A stretch of DNA of 12,814 bases, taken from Betaproteobacteria bacterium RBG_16_58_11 (lineage in GTDB: Bacteria; Pseudomonadota; Gammaproteobacteria; Burkholderiales; Thiobacteraceae). Below are positions 1-7,622 of the stretch, in pieces. The stretch spans positions 10,662-23,475 of the forward strand of contig MEQN01000071.1 in NCBI GenBank assembly GCA_001770235.1. The letters run 5' to 3'. Below the pieces are notes generated by a model. That model saw only the letters and a program-made list of their open reading frames with translations. It was not told the DNA's origin and ran no database searches. Made by a program: the position numbers and the translations under genes. Each line of letters begins with the position of its first letter. Position 1 is the stretch's first letter.

Positions 1-569
1 TTGGCTTGGCCGGTTGCGCGGGTACGCATCCCCCAGCGCCAGCCACGGTGACTCAGGCTTCAGATTTCTATTACATCATCGGGCCGGGCGATAATCTTGA
101 TATTCAGGTTTGGCGCAACCCCGAGGTCTCCAAGTCCTTGCCGGTGCGGCCCGACGGCAAGATATCCACCCCGCTGGTCGAGGATCTGCCCGCCGCCAAC
201 AAGACCCCCAGCCAACTGGCGCGCGATATCGAAAAGGCCTTGGCCAAATTCATCCAAGACCCAATCGTCACGGTCATCGTCACCGGCTTTAGCGGCCCCT
301 ACAATCAGCAAGTCCGGGTAATCGGCCAAGCCGCCAAGCCGCAAGCGCTGCAATATCGCGAAAAAATGACTTTGATGGACGTCATGATCGCGGTGGGCGG
401 CATCACCGACTTCGCGGCGGGCAACAAAGCCAGCATCGTGCGCGTGGTGGACGGCCAGCAACAGCAATTCGGCGTGCGCCTGGAGAGCCTGATCCGCGAT
501 GGCGACATTTCCGCGAACGTGGGAATTTTGCCCGGCGATGTGCTGATTATTCCCGAAAGCTTCTTTTAA
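1..569 (+). CDS. epsE: Polysaccharide export lipoprotein, XrtA/PEP-CTERM-associated (Wza/EpsE-like), 5'-truncated
   Basis: This is the outer-membrane polysaccharide export (OPX) lipoprotein that forms the exit channel or periplasmic collar for the exopolysaccharide. The reading frame is already open at the window edge (codons start at base 3). It begins with the end of a signal peptide: bases 6-17 encode the lipobox L-A-G-C, so the lipid-modified Cys is at 15-17 and the mature part is about 184 residues. The TTG at base 6 is therefore not the start; the true start lies a few tens of bases upstream. After a short linker comes the Poly_export domain (YYIIGPGDNLDIQVWRNPEV, then a VRPDGKISTPLV segment), followed by an SLBB-type domain (VRVIGQAAKPQAL, then LMDVMIAVGGITDFA). 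The protein ends in PGDVLIIPESFF. The short single-SLBB form without a C-terminal membrane helix matches the PEP-CTERM-linked OPX family rather than full-length Wza. A 37-bp gap separates it from the chain-length gene. Confidence 0.93.
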   Translation, partial: GLAGCAGTHPPAPATVTQASDFYYIIGPGDNLDIQVWRNPEVSKSLPVRPDGKISTPLVEDLPAANKTPSQLARDIEKALAKFIQDPIVTVIVTGFSGPYNQQVRVIGQAAKPQALQYREKMTLMDVMIAVGGITDFAAGNKASIVRVVDGQQQQFGVRLESLIRDGDISANVGILPGDVLIIPESFF

Positions 570-606
570 TCATCGCCGGTTCCGATCGGGCAGCGGGTAG
601 AGAAAA

Positions 607-2151
607 ATGCATGAATTGATCGACCAACTCTTGTCCCACGCGCGCGGCATCTGGCTGCGCCGGTGGCATGCCATCATTGCGGCCTGGTTGATCGCGGTGG
701 TTGGCTGGGCCTTCGTGGCTACCTTGCCCCAGCGCTATGAAGCATCGGCGCGCGTCTATATTGACACCCAATCCATTCTCAAGCCTTTGATGTATGGACT
801 GGCGGTCAACACGCCGATCGAGCAACAAGTTCAAGTCATGACGCGCACCCTGTTAAGCCGGCCCAATATGGAAAAAGTGGCGCGCATGACGGACATGGAC
901 CTCAAGACCAAAACGTCCAAGGACATGGAAAAGCTGGTGACCGATTTGATGGGAAGCGTGCAGCTTGAAGCGGCGGCGCGCGGCCAGGAAAATCTGTATC
1001 GAATAACCTATCAAAACAGCAGTCCGGACATGGCGAAAAAAGTAGTGCAGTCGCTGCTGACCATCCTGGTGGAGGGGAGCCTCGGCAGCAAGCGCAAGGA
1101 CACCGATTCGGCCAAGCGCTTCATCGAAGACCAGATCAAGTCCTATGAGCAAAAATTAACCACTTCGGAAACCGCGCTCAAGGAATTTAAGCAAAAGCAC
1201 TTGGGTATGATGCCCGGCCAGGGCGGCGATTACTTTGCCAAGCTGGGGGCGGCCCAGGTAAGTATTAACGAAGCCACGCTGGCCCTGCGCGAGGCCGAAA
1301 CCCGCCGCGATCAACTGAAGCGCCAACTCGCCGGCGAAGATCCGGAGGCCGGCGCAGAGGGCGCCTCGGCCGTCGGCGGCAATCCGGAACTGGATGCGCG
1401 TATCCAAGCGCTGGAAAAAAATCTGGATCAGATGCGCTTGAGTTATACCGAGCAACATCCGGATATCGTCAGCACCAAGCGCGTCGTCGCGCAACTCGAA
1501 GAGCAGAAGAAGCAGGAAGCTAAAATCAAGAAACCGGTTACCGCCAATGCGGCCAGCCAAAATCCCTACTATCAGCAACTCAGCCTCTCGCTGGCCGAGG
1601 CGGAGGCGCAAGCCGCCTCCCTGAAAGCGCGGGTAAGCGAATACTCATCCCGCTTCAACCAACTGCGTCAGCAAGCCAATATGGTCCCGCAAGTCGAAAC
1701 GGATCTGCTGCAACTCAACCGCGATTATGAAGTGAACAAGGCAAACTACGCTCAACTGCTCAGCCGGCGCGAATCGGCCCAAATGTCGGAAGACATGGAA
1801 TCCAAGACGGATGTCATCGACTTCAAAGTCATCGATCCGCCCTATGTGCCGCCCAATCCGTCCTTCCCCAACCGGCCGCTGCTGTTCTCGATGGTCTTGT
1901 TGTTGGCCCTGGCCGGCGGCGCCGCGTTCGCCTTCGTCCTGAGCCAGATCAGGCCGATCATTACGGACCGTACGGGTATTACCGCGCTAACCGAGTACCC
2001 CGTGCTGGGTACGGTGACCATGATCTGGAACGATACGCAGACTAAATCGCGCCGCAAGAAGCTTTTGGCGTGGGGCGCGTCGTTCGGCGCGCTGCTAAGC
2101 GCCTATGCCGTGTTGCTGGGCGTCACTTTTCTCTTCGTCCGCAGCGCGTAA
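607..2151 (+). CDS. epsF: XrtA-associated polysaccharide chain-length determinant (Wzz/GNVR family)
   Basis: This is an inner-membrane polysaccharide co-polymerase that sets polymer length and couples Wzy polymerisation to export; its usual partner is the kinase encoded next. It has 514 residues. The first membrane helix is near residues 22-40 (IIAAWLIAVVGWAFVATLP), followed by the Wzz-type segment YEASARVYIDTQSIL. A long periplasmic region contains two heptad-rich coiled-coil stretches (about 170-235 and 290-370). A proline-rich GNVR-type motif (VIDPPYVPPNPSFPNRPL, around 408-425) precedes the second helix at about 425-445. A third helix occurs at the C terminus (about 487-511), which ordinary Wzz proteins lack but the PEP-CTERM chain-length family has. 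There is no kinase domain, so co-polymerase and kinase are split into two genes. The ATG at 607 is preceded only by a weak purine run (GTAGAGAAAA). The kinase gene starts 12 bp after the stop. Confidence 0.93.
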   Translation: MHELIDQLLSHARGIWLRRWHAIIAAWLIAVVGWAFVATLPQRYEASARVYIDTQSILKPLMYGLAVNTPIEQQVQVMTRTLLSRPNMEKVARMTDMDLKTKTSKDMEKLVTDLMGSVQLEAAARGQENLYRITYQNSSPDMAKKVVQSLLTILVEGSLGSKRKDTDSAKRFIEDQIKSYEQKLTTSETALKEFKQKHLGMMPGQGGDYFAKLGAAQVSINEATLALREAETRRDQLKRQLAGEDPEAGAEGASAVGGNPELDARIQALEKNLDQMRLSYTEQHPDIVSTKRVVAQLEEQKKQEAKIKKPVTANAASQNPYYQQLSLSLAEAEAQAASLKARVSEYSSRFNQLRQQANMVPQVETDLLQLNRDYEVNKANYAQLLSRRESAQMSEDMESKTDVIDFKVIDPPYVPPNPSFPNRPLLFSMVLLLALAGGAAFAFVLSQIRPIITDRTGITALTEYPVLGTVTMIWNDTQTKSRRKKLLAWGASFGALLSAYAVLLGVTFLFVRSA

Positions 2152-2163
2152 CCAGGGATTGCT

Positions 2164-3132
2164 ATGAGCATTATCGAAAAAGCGCTTAACAAGGTTGGCG
2201 ATAAGCCGCAGGCGGAAATAGAACCGCCGCAACCCGCGCCAATTGCAGTTGATACATCAGCCGGCAGCCTAGTCGAGCAAGCTGTGGCCAAAATTGAAAT
2301 CAAAGCCGAGGCGCCGCGCCAGACATCGGGCTCGCGGCCAGCCGCCGCTGCGCCGGCCGACTCCGCCGAGACATTCACTTCGCGCCAAGTCAATATAGAT
2401 TTTGCCCGCCTGCGCGCACGCGGCCTGCTTACCAGCGATGATGAGCGCAGCGCATTGGCTGAAGAATACCGCATGATCAAACGCCCGCTGCTGGCGAATG
2501 CGTTCGGCACGAACCCGGTCAAAAACGGCAACCTCATCATGGTGACGAGCTCGTTGCCGGGCGAGGGCAAAACCTTCACGGCGATCAATCTGGCGATCAG
2601 CATCGCCATGGAGCTTGACCGCACCGTATTGCTGGTCGACGCCGACGTGGCTCATCCGCGCATGCCGGAGTATCTGGGGTTCCGCGCCGAGCATGGGCTG
2701 CTCGATATTCTGCGCCAAGATACGCGAGACTTATCCAACATGATTTTGCGCACCAATATCGACAAGCTATCCATCCTGCCCGCCGGCCGCACCTATGCGC
2801 GCGCGACGGAGCTGTTGGCGAGCGAAGCAATGGACCGGCTCATTGCCGATTTGTCCAACCGCTACCCCGATCGCTTGGTGCTGTTCGATTCGCCGCCCTT
2901 GCTGGCGACCAGCGAAGCGGGTGTGCTCGCCTCGCACATGGGGCAAATCGTCATGGTGGCCGAAGCGGACAAGACACCCAAAAACGCTTTGCGCGAAGCC
3001 CTTACCCGCCTCGAAGGCGCATGCGACGTAATCGGCATGGTGCTCAACAAATCCGCTTCGCACAACGCAGGCGGCTATGGCTATTACGGTTATGGGGGGT
3101 ACGGCAAGCAATACGGCAAGCAAACGGAGTAG
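2164..3132 (+). CDS. epsG: XrtA-associated tyrosine autokinase (BY-kinase, CpsD/CapB-like)
   Basis: This is a cytoplasmic bacterial tyrosine kinase that binds the inner-membrane chain-length protein and controls EPS polymerisation through autophosphorylation cycles. It has 322 residues. Residues 1 to about 85 are a Pro/Ala/Glu-rich, probably flexible region beginning with an amphipathic MSIIEKALNKV segment typical of this family. The P-loop domain follows: Walker A SSLPGEGKT (129-137, K136), Walker A' LLVDADV (156-162) and Walker B VLFDSPP (239-245, D242). The C-terminal tail is Gly/Tyr-rich, with tyrosines at 305, 307, 308, 310, 313 and 317; this is the expected autophosphorylation cluster. 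AGGG at 2154-2157 sits 6 bases before the ATG and is a reasonable ribosome binding site. The separate kinase resembles the Gram-positive CapA/CapB split, which is usual in PEP-CTERM EPS loci. Proposed family: TIGR03018-type, named from memory and not searched. Confidence 0.94.
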   Translation: MSIIEKALNKVGDKPQAEIEPPQPAPIAVDTSAGSLVEQAVAKIEIKAEAPRQTSGSRPAAAAPADSAETFTSRQVNIDFARLRARGLLTSDDERSALAEEYRMIKRPLLANAFGTNPVKNGNLIMVTSSLPGEGKTFTAINLAISIAMELDRTVLLVDADVAHPRMPEYLGFRAEHGLLDILRQDTRDLSNMILRTNIDKLSILPAGRTYARATELLASEAMDRLIADLSNRYPDRLVLFDSPPLLATSEAGVLASHMGQIVMVAEADKTPKNALREALTRLEGACDVIGMVLNKSASHNAGGYGYYGYGGYGKQYGKQTE

Positions 3133-3147
3133 CGCCAAACAATCTTG

Positions 3148-4650
3148 ATGAAAGAAAACGAAAAAACACCAGCCAACATCGGGGAGATGGGGCGCAAGAT
3201 CATCGCAACAACGCTGGCGCTCGCGTTGACGGGGCCGGCTTGGGCGTCGGATTGGAAGCTGGGCGCGAGCGTAACGGCCACCGAAACCTACACCGACAAC
3301 GCCACGCTCGGCGCGACGGGCGGCTCAAAAGGCGATTTTGTAACGTCGATAACCCCCACGATTACTGCGAAAAAGGATGGCGCGCGGCTCAAGGTGGATG
3401 CGAGTTACTCCAATCAAAATCTGTTTTACGCCGAAGATTCCACGCGCAATACGACTTACCATCAACTCAACGCCCACGCGAATGCGGAATTGTTCGAGAA
3501 CGAGATATTCCTCGATACCACAGCGTCCATCTCGCAAGCCTCAATATCCCCCTTGGCCGCAACGGGTGTGGATAACACCAGCGCCACCGGCAATTTGACC
3601 AGCGTACGGTCGGTAACGGTTTCACCTTATTGGATACACCGCTTCGGTTCCACCGCGACACTCAATGCGCGCTATGCGATTTCGGAGGTGGGCAACAGCA
3701 GCGGTGCGTTTTCAGGTAGCACCAACTATTCAACCAACCTGTCTTTAGCCAGCGGCTCGGCATTCGGTCGGGTTTCGTGGGGGCTTAATTACTCGGAACA
3801 AATTGCTGATTACCAGGATCGTTCGGATGTCACCTTTACGACTACCTCCGGTAGCCTCGGGTATCTGGTTTCTTCTCGGGTCAAATTGACGGGTACGTTA
3901 GGCACCGAGAAAAACAGTTATGTCAGTTCCACGGGAGCGGAGACAGGCGGGGCATTCTGGAATGCCACCGTATCCTGGGCGCCCTCCACGCGCACTTCGC
4001 TCGATGTTGGTTTTGGTCACCACTATTACGGCAAGTCTTGGAATATGGCATTCAAAACACGGGGTTCGCATTCCAGTTGGACTGCGGATTACAGTGAGTC
4101 AGTGACCACGGCAAATAGTCAGTTTGGTCAGAGCACCTCTTCGGGGATTGGGCAACCAGTTTCGTTGACAGTAAGTAATAATATTTTAACGAACCAGGTG
4201 TATCTCAGTAAGCGTTTCGCGACCGCATTTAGCTGGAAGAAGGGCAAGCATGATTTTTCGCTCGGGGCGAATCGTTCGATTCAAACGACGAATATTGATT
4301 CAACCGTGAGTACAAATGCAAATTTGCAAATCGGCAATATAGGTATTTCTGGGAGCGCAAACGATATTTTTCTAAGTACCAGTGAAGTGAAACAAATCGG
4401 CTTCAACGCTGGCTGGACTTGGCAATTGACCCCGTTGATGAGTTCCAGCGTGACGGGTGGCGTCAACCGCAGTTCTTACCCTGACTTGAGTCGGGAAGAC
4501 ACCACCACTAGTTTACAGCTCGGCCTCAACCGTAAATTCTCCCCCCACTTGACCGGCAACGTCTCACTACGCCGGCAAATGCGCGACAGCAACCAGAACG
4601 CCGACTTTACCGAAAACGCCCTCTCCGGTTCGGTTACCTACACTTTCTAA
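3148..4650 (+). CDS. PEP-CTERM system-associated outer-membrane beta-barrel protein (TIGR03016-like)
   Basis: This is a putative outer-membrane beta-barrel of about 500 residues. Its function in the system is not established; a role in EPS passage or anchoring is inference. The N terminus has a signal peptide: basic GRK (15-17), hydrophobic IIATTLALALTG, then AWA with likely cleavage after residue 33. The rest consists of alternating short polar/aromatic strands rich in Ser, Thr, Asn and Tyr. It ends in VTYTF, the terminal aromatic expected for BAM-dependent insertion. The start is uncertain. ATG 3148 gives a long n-region; TTG 3145 is one codon upstream; in-frame ATG 3187 gives a classical signal peptide (MGRKIIATTLA), but its GGGGAG abuts the start codon. 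The gene is 15 bp after the kinase and 11 bp before the ATPase. The stretch from about 3690 to 4440 is clearly AT-richer than its neighbours: line 4321-4380 is about 35% GC and 4141-4200 about 42%. Confidence 0.85.
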   Translation: MKENEKTPANIGEMGRKIIATTLALALTGPAWASDWKLGASVTATETYTDNATLGATGGSKGDFVTSITPTITAKKDGARLKVDASYSNQNLFYAEDSTRNTTYHQLNAHANAELFENEIFLDTTASISQASISPLAATGVDNTSATGNLTSVRSVTVSPYWIHRFGSTATLNARYAISEVGNSSGAFSGSTNYSTNLSLASGSAFGRVSWGLNYSEQIADYQDRSDVTFTTTSGSLGYLVSSRVKLTGTLGTEKNSYVSSTGAETGGAFWNATVSWAPSTRTSLDVGFGHHYYGKSWNMAFKTRGSHSSWTADYSESVTTANSQFGQSTSSGIGQPVSLTVSNNILTNQVYLSKRFATAFSWKKGKHDFSLGANRSIQTTNIDSTVSTNANLQIGNIGISGSANDIFLSTSEVKQIGFNAGWTWQLTPLMSSSVTGGVNRSSYPDLSREDTTTSLQLGLNRKFSPHLTGNVSLRRQMRDSNQNADFTENALSGSVTYTF

Positions 4651-4661
4651 AGGACGCAGCG

Positions 4662-5663
4662 ATGTACGAGTCTTTTTATCAGCTGCGCGCTAAACCTTTC
4701 GCGTTAAATCCTGATCCCAAGTTTTTTTTCGGCAGCAAGGGCCACAAGCGCGCCATGGCTTACCTCGAATACGGCTTGTCGCTGGGCGAAGGTTTCATCG
4801 TGGTGACCGGCGAGATCGGCGCCGGCAAGACGATGTTGGTGCGCTACCTGTTCAAGAAGCTGGAGCATGAAAACGTAATCGCGGCGCAGCTTGTTTCCAC
4901 GCAGCTCGACGCCGATGACATGCTGCGCGCCGTCACCGCCGCCTTCGGCTTGGAGCAGGAAGGGCTGAACAAGGCCTCGCTCCTGAAAAAGCTGGAAAGC
5001 TATTTGCTCAATGTCGTCAAGCAAGGCAAGCGTCCGCTGCTGGTGGTGGACGAAGCGCAAAACCTCTCGCCGCGCGCGGTGGAAGAGTTGCGCATGTTGT
5101 CCAATTTCCACCACGCGGAGAAGCCGCTGCTGCAAAGCTTTCTGCTCGGCCAGCCGGAGTTTCGCATCACCTTGCAAAGCCAGGAGATGCAGCAGCTCAA
5201 ACAGCGGGTGATCGCCTCCTATCATCTGGGCGCGATGGATGCGTCCGAAACCCGTGCCTACATTCAGCACCGCCTCGATCTCGTCGGCTGGAAGGGTGAT
5301 CCGACCATCACGGACGAGGCCTACCAGCGCATACACGAATACACCGGCGGCATCCCGCGCAAGATTAATACGCTGTGCGACCGGCTGATGCTATTGGGCT
5401 ATCTATCCGAAAAGCACCACTTCGACCGCGCCGAGGTGCAGGAGGTCATCGACGATCTCGGGCAAGAGGTGGCGAATATCACAGTGCCGACCAACCTCAA
5501 ACCGGGCCTGATGCAGCAAGGCGAAGCGCAAGCCAATCTGTCTATGCTGGAAGAAAAAATCGACAGCATGGAGCGCTCTTTGAACCGCCTGCTGGCCATG
5601 ATGCGCAAACTGCTGCACGCGGTGGGGGAGAGCAAATCCAAACCGAGTAAGGACCATGTCTAA
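4662..5663 (+). CDS. XrtA-associated ExeA-like AAA ATPase
   Basis: This is an AAA-type ATPase of the ExeA/GspA-like group found next to PEP-CTERM EPS genes. Its partner is unknown; energising assembly of an envelope or EPS component is inferred. It has 333 residues. The N-terminal signature MYESFYQLRAKPFALNPDP-K-FFFGS is typical. Walker A is GEIGAGKT (50-57, K56), Walker B LLVVDEAQN (126-134, D130/E131), and a sensor-like LLGQPEFR spans 161-168. An arginine/lid segment, GGIPRKINTLCDRLM, lies in the C-terminal half of the domain. The last 45 or so residues (MLEEKIDSMERSLNRLLAMM...) form a predicted amphipathic helix or coiled coil. It lacks the transmembrane segment and peptidoglycan-binding domain of classical ExeA, so it should be cytoplasmic or peripherally attached. 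The ribosome binding site AGGAC at 4651-4655 lies 6 bases before the ATG. The last 8 bases overlap the epimerase gene. Confidence 0.92.
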   Translation: MYESFYQLRAKPFALNPDPKFFFGSKGHKRAMAYLEYGLSLGEGFIVVTGEIGAGKTMLVRYLFKKLEHENVIAAQLVSTQLDADDMLRAVTAAFGLEQEGLNKASLLKKLESYLLNVVKQGKRPLLVVDEAQNLSPRAVEELRMLSNFHHAEKPLLQSFLLGQPEFRITLQSQEMQQLKQRVIASYHLGAMDASETRAYIQHRLDLVGWKGDPTITDEAYQRIHEYTGGIPRKINTLCDRLMLLGYLSEKHHFDRAEVQEVIDDLGQEVANITVPTNLKPGLMQQGEAQANLSMLEEKIDSMERSLNRLLAMMRKLLHAVGESKSKPSKDHV

Positions 5664-6789
5664 AAGCGGCATCCTCTGCATCGTGGGCGCGCGTCCCAAT
5701 TTCATGAAGATTGCGCCCATCATGCAGGCGCTGCGCGCCGGGCCTACGCCGATTCCAGCGAAAATCGTACATACCGGCCAGCATTACGATGAAGCGATGA
5801 ACAAGCAGTTCTTCGCAGATTTGGGCATCCCGCATCCCGACATCAACCTCGAAGTCGGCTCCGGCAGCCACGCGGTGCAAACCGCCGAAATCATGCGCCG
5901 CTTCGAGCCGGTGCTGGATCAGGAGCAGCCGGCCGCGATTCTGGTGGTGGGCGATGTCAACTCCACCATTGCCTGCGCCCTGGTGGCGGCGAAAAAAGGC
6001 GTGGCCGTGATCCACGTCGAAGCCGGCCTGCGCAGCTTTGATCGCGGCATGCCGGAAGAAATCAACCGCGTGCTCACCGACCAGATTTCCGATTTGCTCT
6101 ACACCACCGAACGCGGCGCGCTCGTGAATCTCACGCGCGAGGGCATCGCCCCGGCGCGCGTGCAGTTCGTCGGCAATGTGATGATCGACACCCTGCATCA
6201 CAATTTGAAACATGCCGTGCCGGCAGCGCAGACCTTAGCCGATACCGGGATGGATTTCAGCCATGGCTTTGGCGTGCTGACCTTGCATCGCCCATCGAAT
6301 GTGGATCACGAAGAGACGCTGCGCGATTTGCTCGAAACAGTCGGGCAAATCAGCCAGCGCATGCCCGTGGCGTTTCCGCTGCATCCGCGCACCAAGGGCC
6401 GCATCGAACACTTCAAGCTCGAAGGCTTGCTGGCCCAGGGGCGGATTTTTATTTTGCCGCCGGTGGGCTATCTGCACATGCTGGGCTTGATGCGCGATGC
6501 GAAGCTGGTGCTCACCGATTCCGGCGGCATTCAGGAAGAAACCACCGCGCTGGGCGTGCCCTGCATCACGCTGCGCGAAAACACCGAACGCCCGATCACC
6601 GTGGACGAGGGCACCAACATCATCGTGGGCCAATCGCGCAAAAAAATCCTGGCGGCAGCGGAAGAAATTTTCACCAGCGGCGGCAAGGCCGGCCGTATCC
6701 CGGAATATTGGGACGGCCACGCCGCCGAGCGCATCGCCGCGCACTTGCGCGGCTGGCTCGATGCGCAGAGCGGGCGGGCGGCGGCGTGA
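5656..6789 (+). CDS. wecB: UDP-N-acetylglucosamine 2-epimerase (non-hydrolysing)
   Basis: This cytosolic enzyme interconverts UDP-GlcNAc and UDP-ManNAc, supplying the nucleotide sugar for the exopolysaccharide. It has 377 residues, the family's usual length, and all signature segments are present: GARPNFMKIAP (11-21), HTGQHYDEAMN (39-49), VVGDVNST (97-104, D100), HVEAGLRSFDRGMPEEINR (120-138, E122 and E134/E135), LHRPSNVD (210-217, H211) and DSGGIQEETTALG. These correspond to the Arg/Lys, Asp, Glu, Glu and His residues needed in E. coli WecB. The start ATG 5656 lies inside the ATPase gene (8-nt overlap). A TAAGGA at 5648-5653 lies only 2 bases before it, so translation is probably coupled to the ATPase. 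The downstream deacetylase GTG overlaps this gene's TGA. No ManNAc dehydrogenase (WecC) is adjacent, so the product may be used as ManNAc or converted by enzymes encoded elsewhere. Confidence 0.96.
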   Translation: MSKSGILCIVGARPNFMKIAPIMQALRAGPTPIPAKIVHTGQHYDEAMNKQFFADLGIPHPDINLEVGSGSHAVQTAEIMRRFEPVLDQEQPAAILVVGDVNSTIACALVAAKKGVAVIHVEAGLRSFDRGMPEEINRVLTDQISDLLYTTERGALVNLTREGIAPARVQFVGNVMIDTLHHNLKHAVPAAQTLADTGMDFSHGFGVLTLHRPSNVDHEETLRDLLETVGQISQRMPVAFPLHPRTKGRIEHFKLEGLLAQGRIFILPPVGYLHMLGLMRDAKLVLTDSGGIQEETTALGVPCITLRENTERPITVDEGTNIIVGQSRKKILAAAEEIFTSGGKAGRIPEYWDGHAAERIAAHLRGWLDAQSGRAAA

Positions 6790-7622
6790 TTAAAAACGCC
6801 ATGACCATCGACGTGGAGGATTACTTCCAGGTTTCCGCGTTCGCGCCGCATATCCCGAGAGCCCAATGGGACAGCCTGCCGTGCCGGGTCGAGCGCAATG
6901 TGATGCGCATCCTCGATATGCTGGATGCGCAACCCGCGAAAGCCACGTTTTTTACCCTGGGCTGGGTGGCGGAGCGCTATCCGCATCTGGTGCGCGAGAT
7001 CGTCGGTCGCGGCCATGAGCTGGCGAGCCACGGTTATGGCCATCTGCGCGCGACCGATCAAACCGAGAGGGAGTTTCGCGCCGACGTGACCCACGCCAAA
7101 AAGCTGCTGGAAGACCTCTCCGGCGTGCCGGTCAACGGCTATCGCGCGCCCAGTTTTTCCATCGGTGCGCGCAATCTGTGGGCATTCGATGTGCTAAGCG
7201 ATGCGGGCTACCAATATAGTTCGAGCGTCTATCCCATCAAGCACGATCACTACGGCATGCCGGATGCGCCGCGCTTCGCGTTTCAGTCCAACCAGTATGG
7301 TTTATTAGAGGTGCCGCCGACCACCTTCAATATGTTGGGGCGAAATTTTCCCGCATCGGGCGGCGGATATTTTCGCCTGCTGCCCTATGGCGTTTCCGCT
7401 TGGATGATGCGGCGCGTGAATGAGCAAGATGGCAATGCCTGCATCTTCTATTTTCATCCGTGGGAAATCGACCCCGGCCAGCCGCGCCAGCGCGGCATCA
7501 GCATGAAAACCCGCTTCCGTCATTACGTGAATTTGTCGCGCATGGAAGGCCGGCTCACCCGTTTGCTTAAGGATTTTCAATGGGACCGGATGGACCGCAT
7601 TTTCTTGAATCAGCCGGTGTGA
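6786..7622 (+). CDS. XrtA-associated polysaccharide deacetylase (NodB/CE4 family)
   Basis: This metal-dependent deacetylase probably removes N- or O-acetyl groups from the exopolysaccharide or its intermediates. No signal peptide is visible, so cytoplasmic action or an unconventional location is implied. The start is taken as GTG 6786, forming a GTGA overlap with the epimerase stop, which gives 278 residues beginning M-IKNAMTIDVEDYFQV. ATG 6801 is an alternative that still keeps the conserved TIDVEDYFQV. The upstream start at 6708 would overlap the epimerase by 82 bp and is rejected. Catalytic motifs: motif 1 DVEDYFQV (9-16, D9 and D12), motif 2 SHGYGH (81-86, metal ligands H82 and H86), motif 3 GYRAPSFS (118-125, R120), and a C-terminal HPWEID (224-229). 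The DVEDYF version of motif 1 and HPWEID are hallmarks of the PEP-CTERM/XrtA deacetylase subfamily. The C-terminal 43 nt may overlap the next gene. Confidence 0.94.
   Translation: MIKNAMTIDVEDYFQVSAFAPHIPRAQWDSLPCRVERNVMRILDMLDAQPAKATFFTLGWVAERYPHLVREIVGRGHELASHGYGHLRATDQTEREFRADVTHAKKLLEDLSGVPVNGYRAPSFSIGARNLWAFDVLSDAGYQYSSSVYPIKHDHYGMPDAPRFAFQSNQYGLLEVPPTTFNMLGRNFPASGGGYFRLLPYGVSAWMMRRVNEQDGNACIFYFHPWEIDPGQPRQRGISMKTRFRHYVNLSRMEGRLTRLLKDFQWDRMDRIFLNQPV
7569..7573 (+). promoter_or_regulatory. Shine-Dalgarno for the FemAB gene, inside the deacetylase gene
   Basis: AAGGA lies 6 bases upstream of ATG 7580 and within the last codons of the deacetylase gene. It is one of the better Shine-Dalgarno matches in the window, and it favours the 7580 start over GTG 7619 or ATG 7634. 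It could also be a chance purine run (Lys-Asp codons), so it is supporting evidence only. Confidence 0.45.

Noticed and set aside
6..8. TTG at base 6 as the start of the export lipoprotein
   Set aside because: This codon is the Leu of the lipobox L-A-G-C. Starting here would remove the signal peptide, so the gene is truncated by the window edge.
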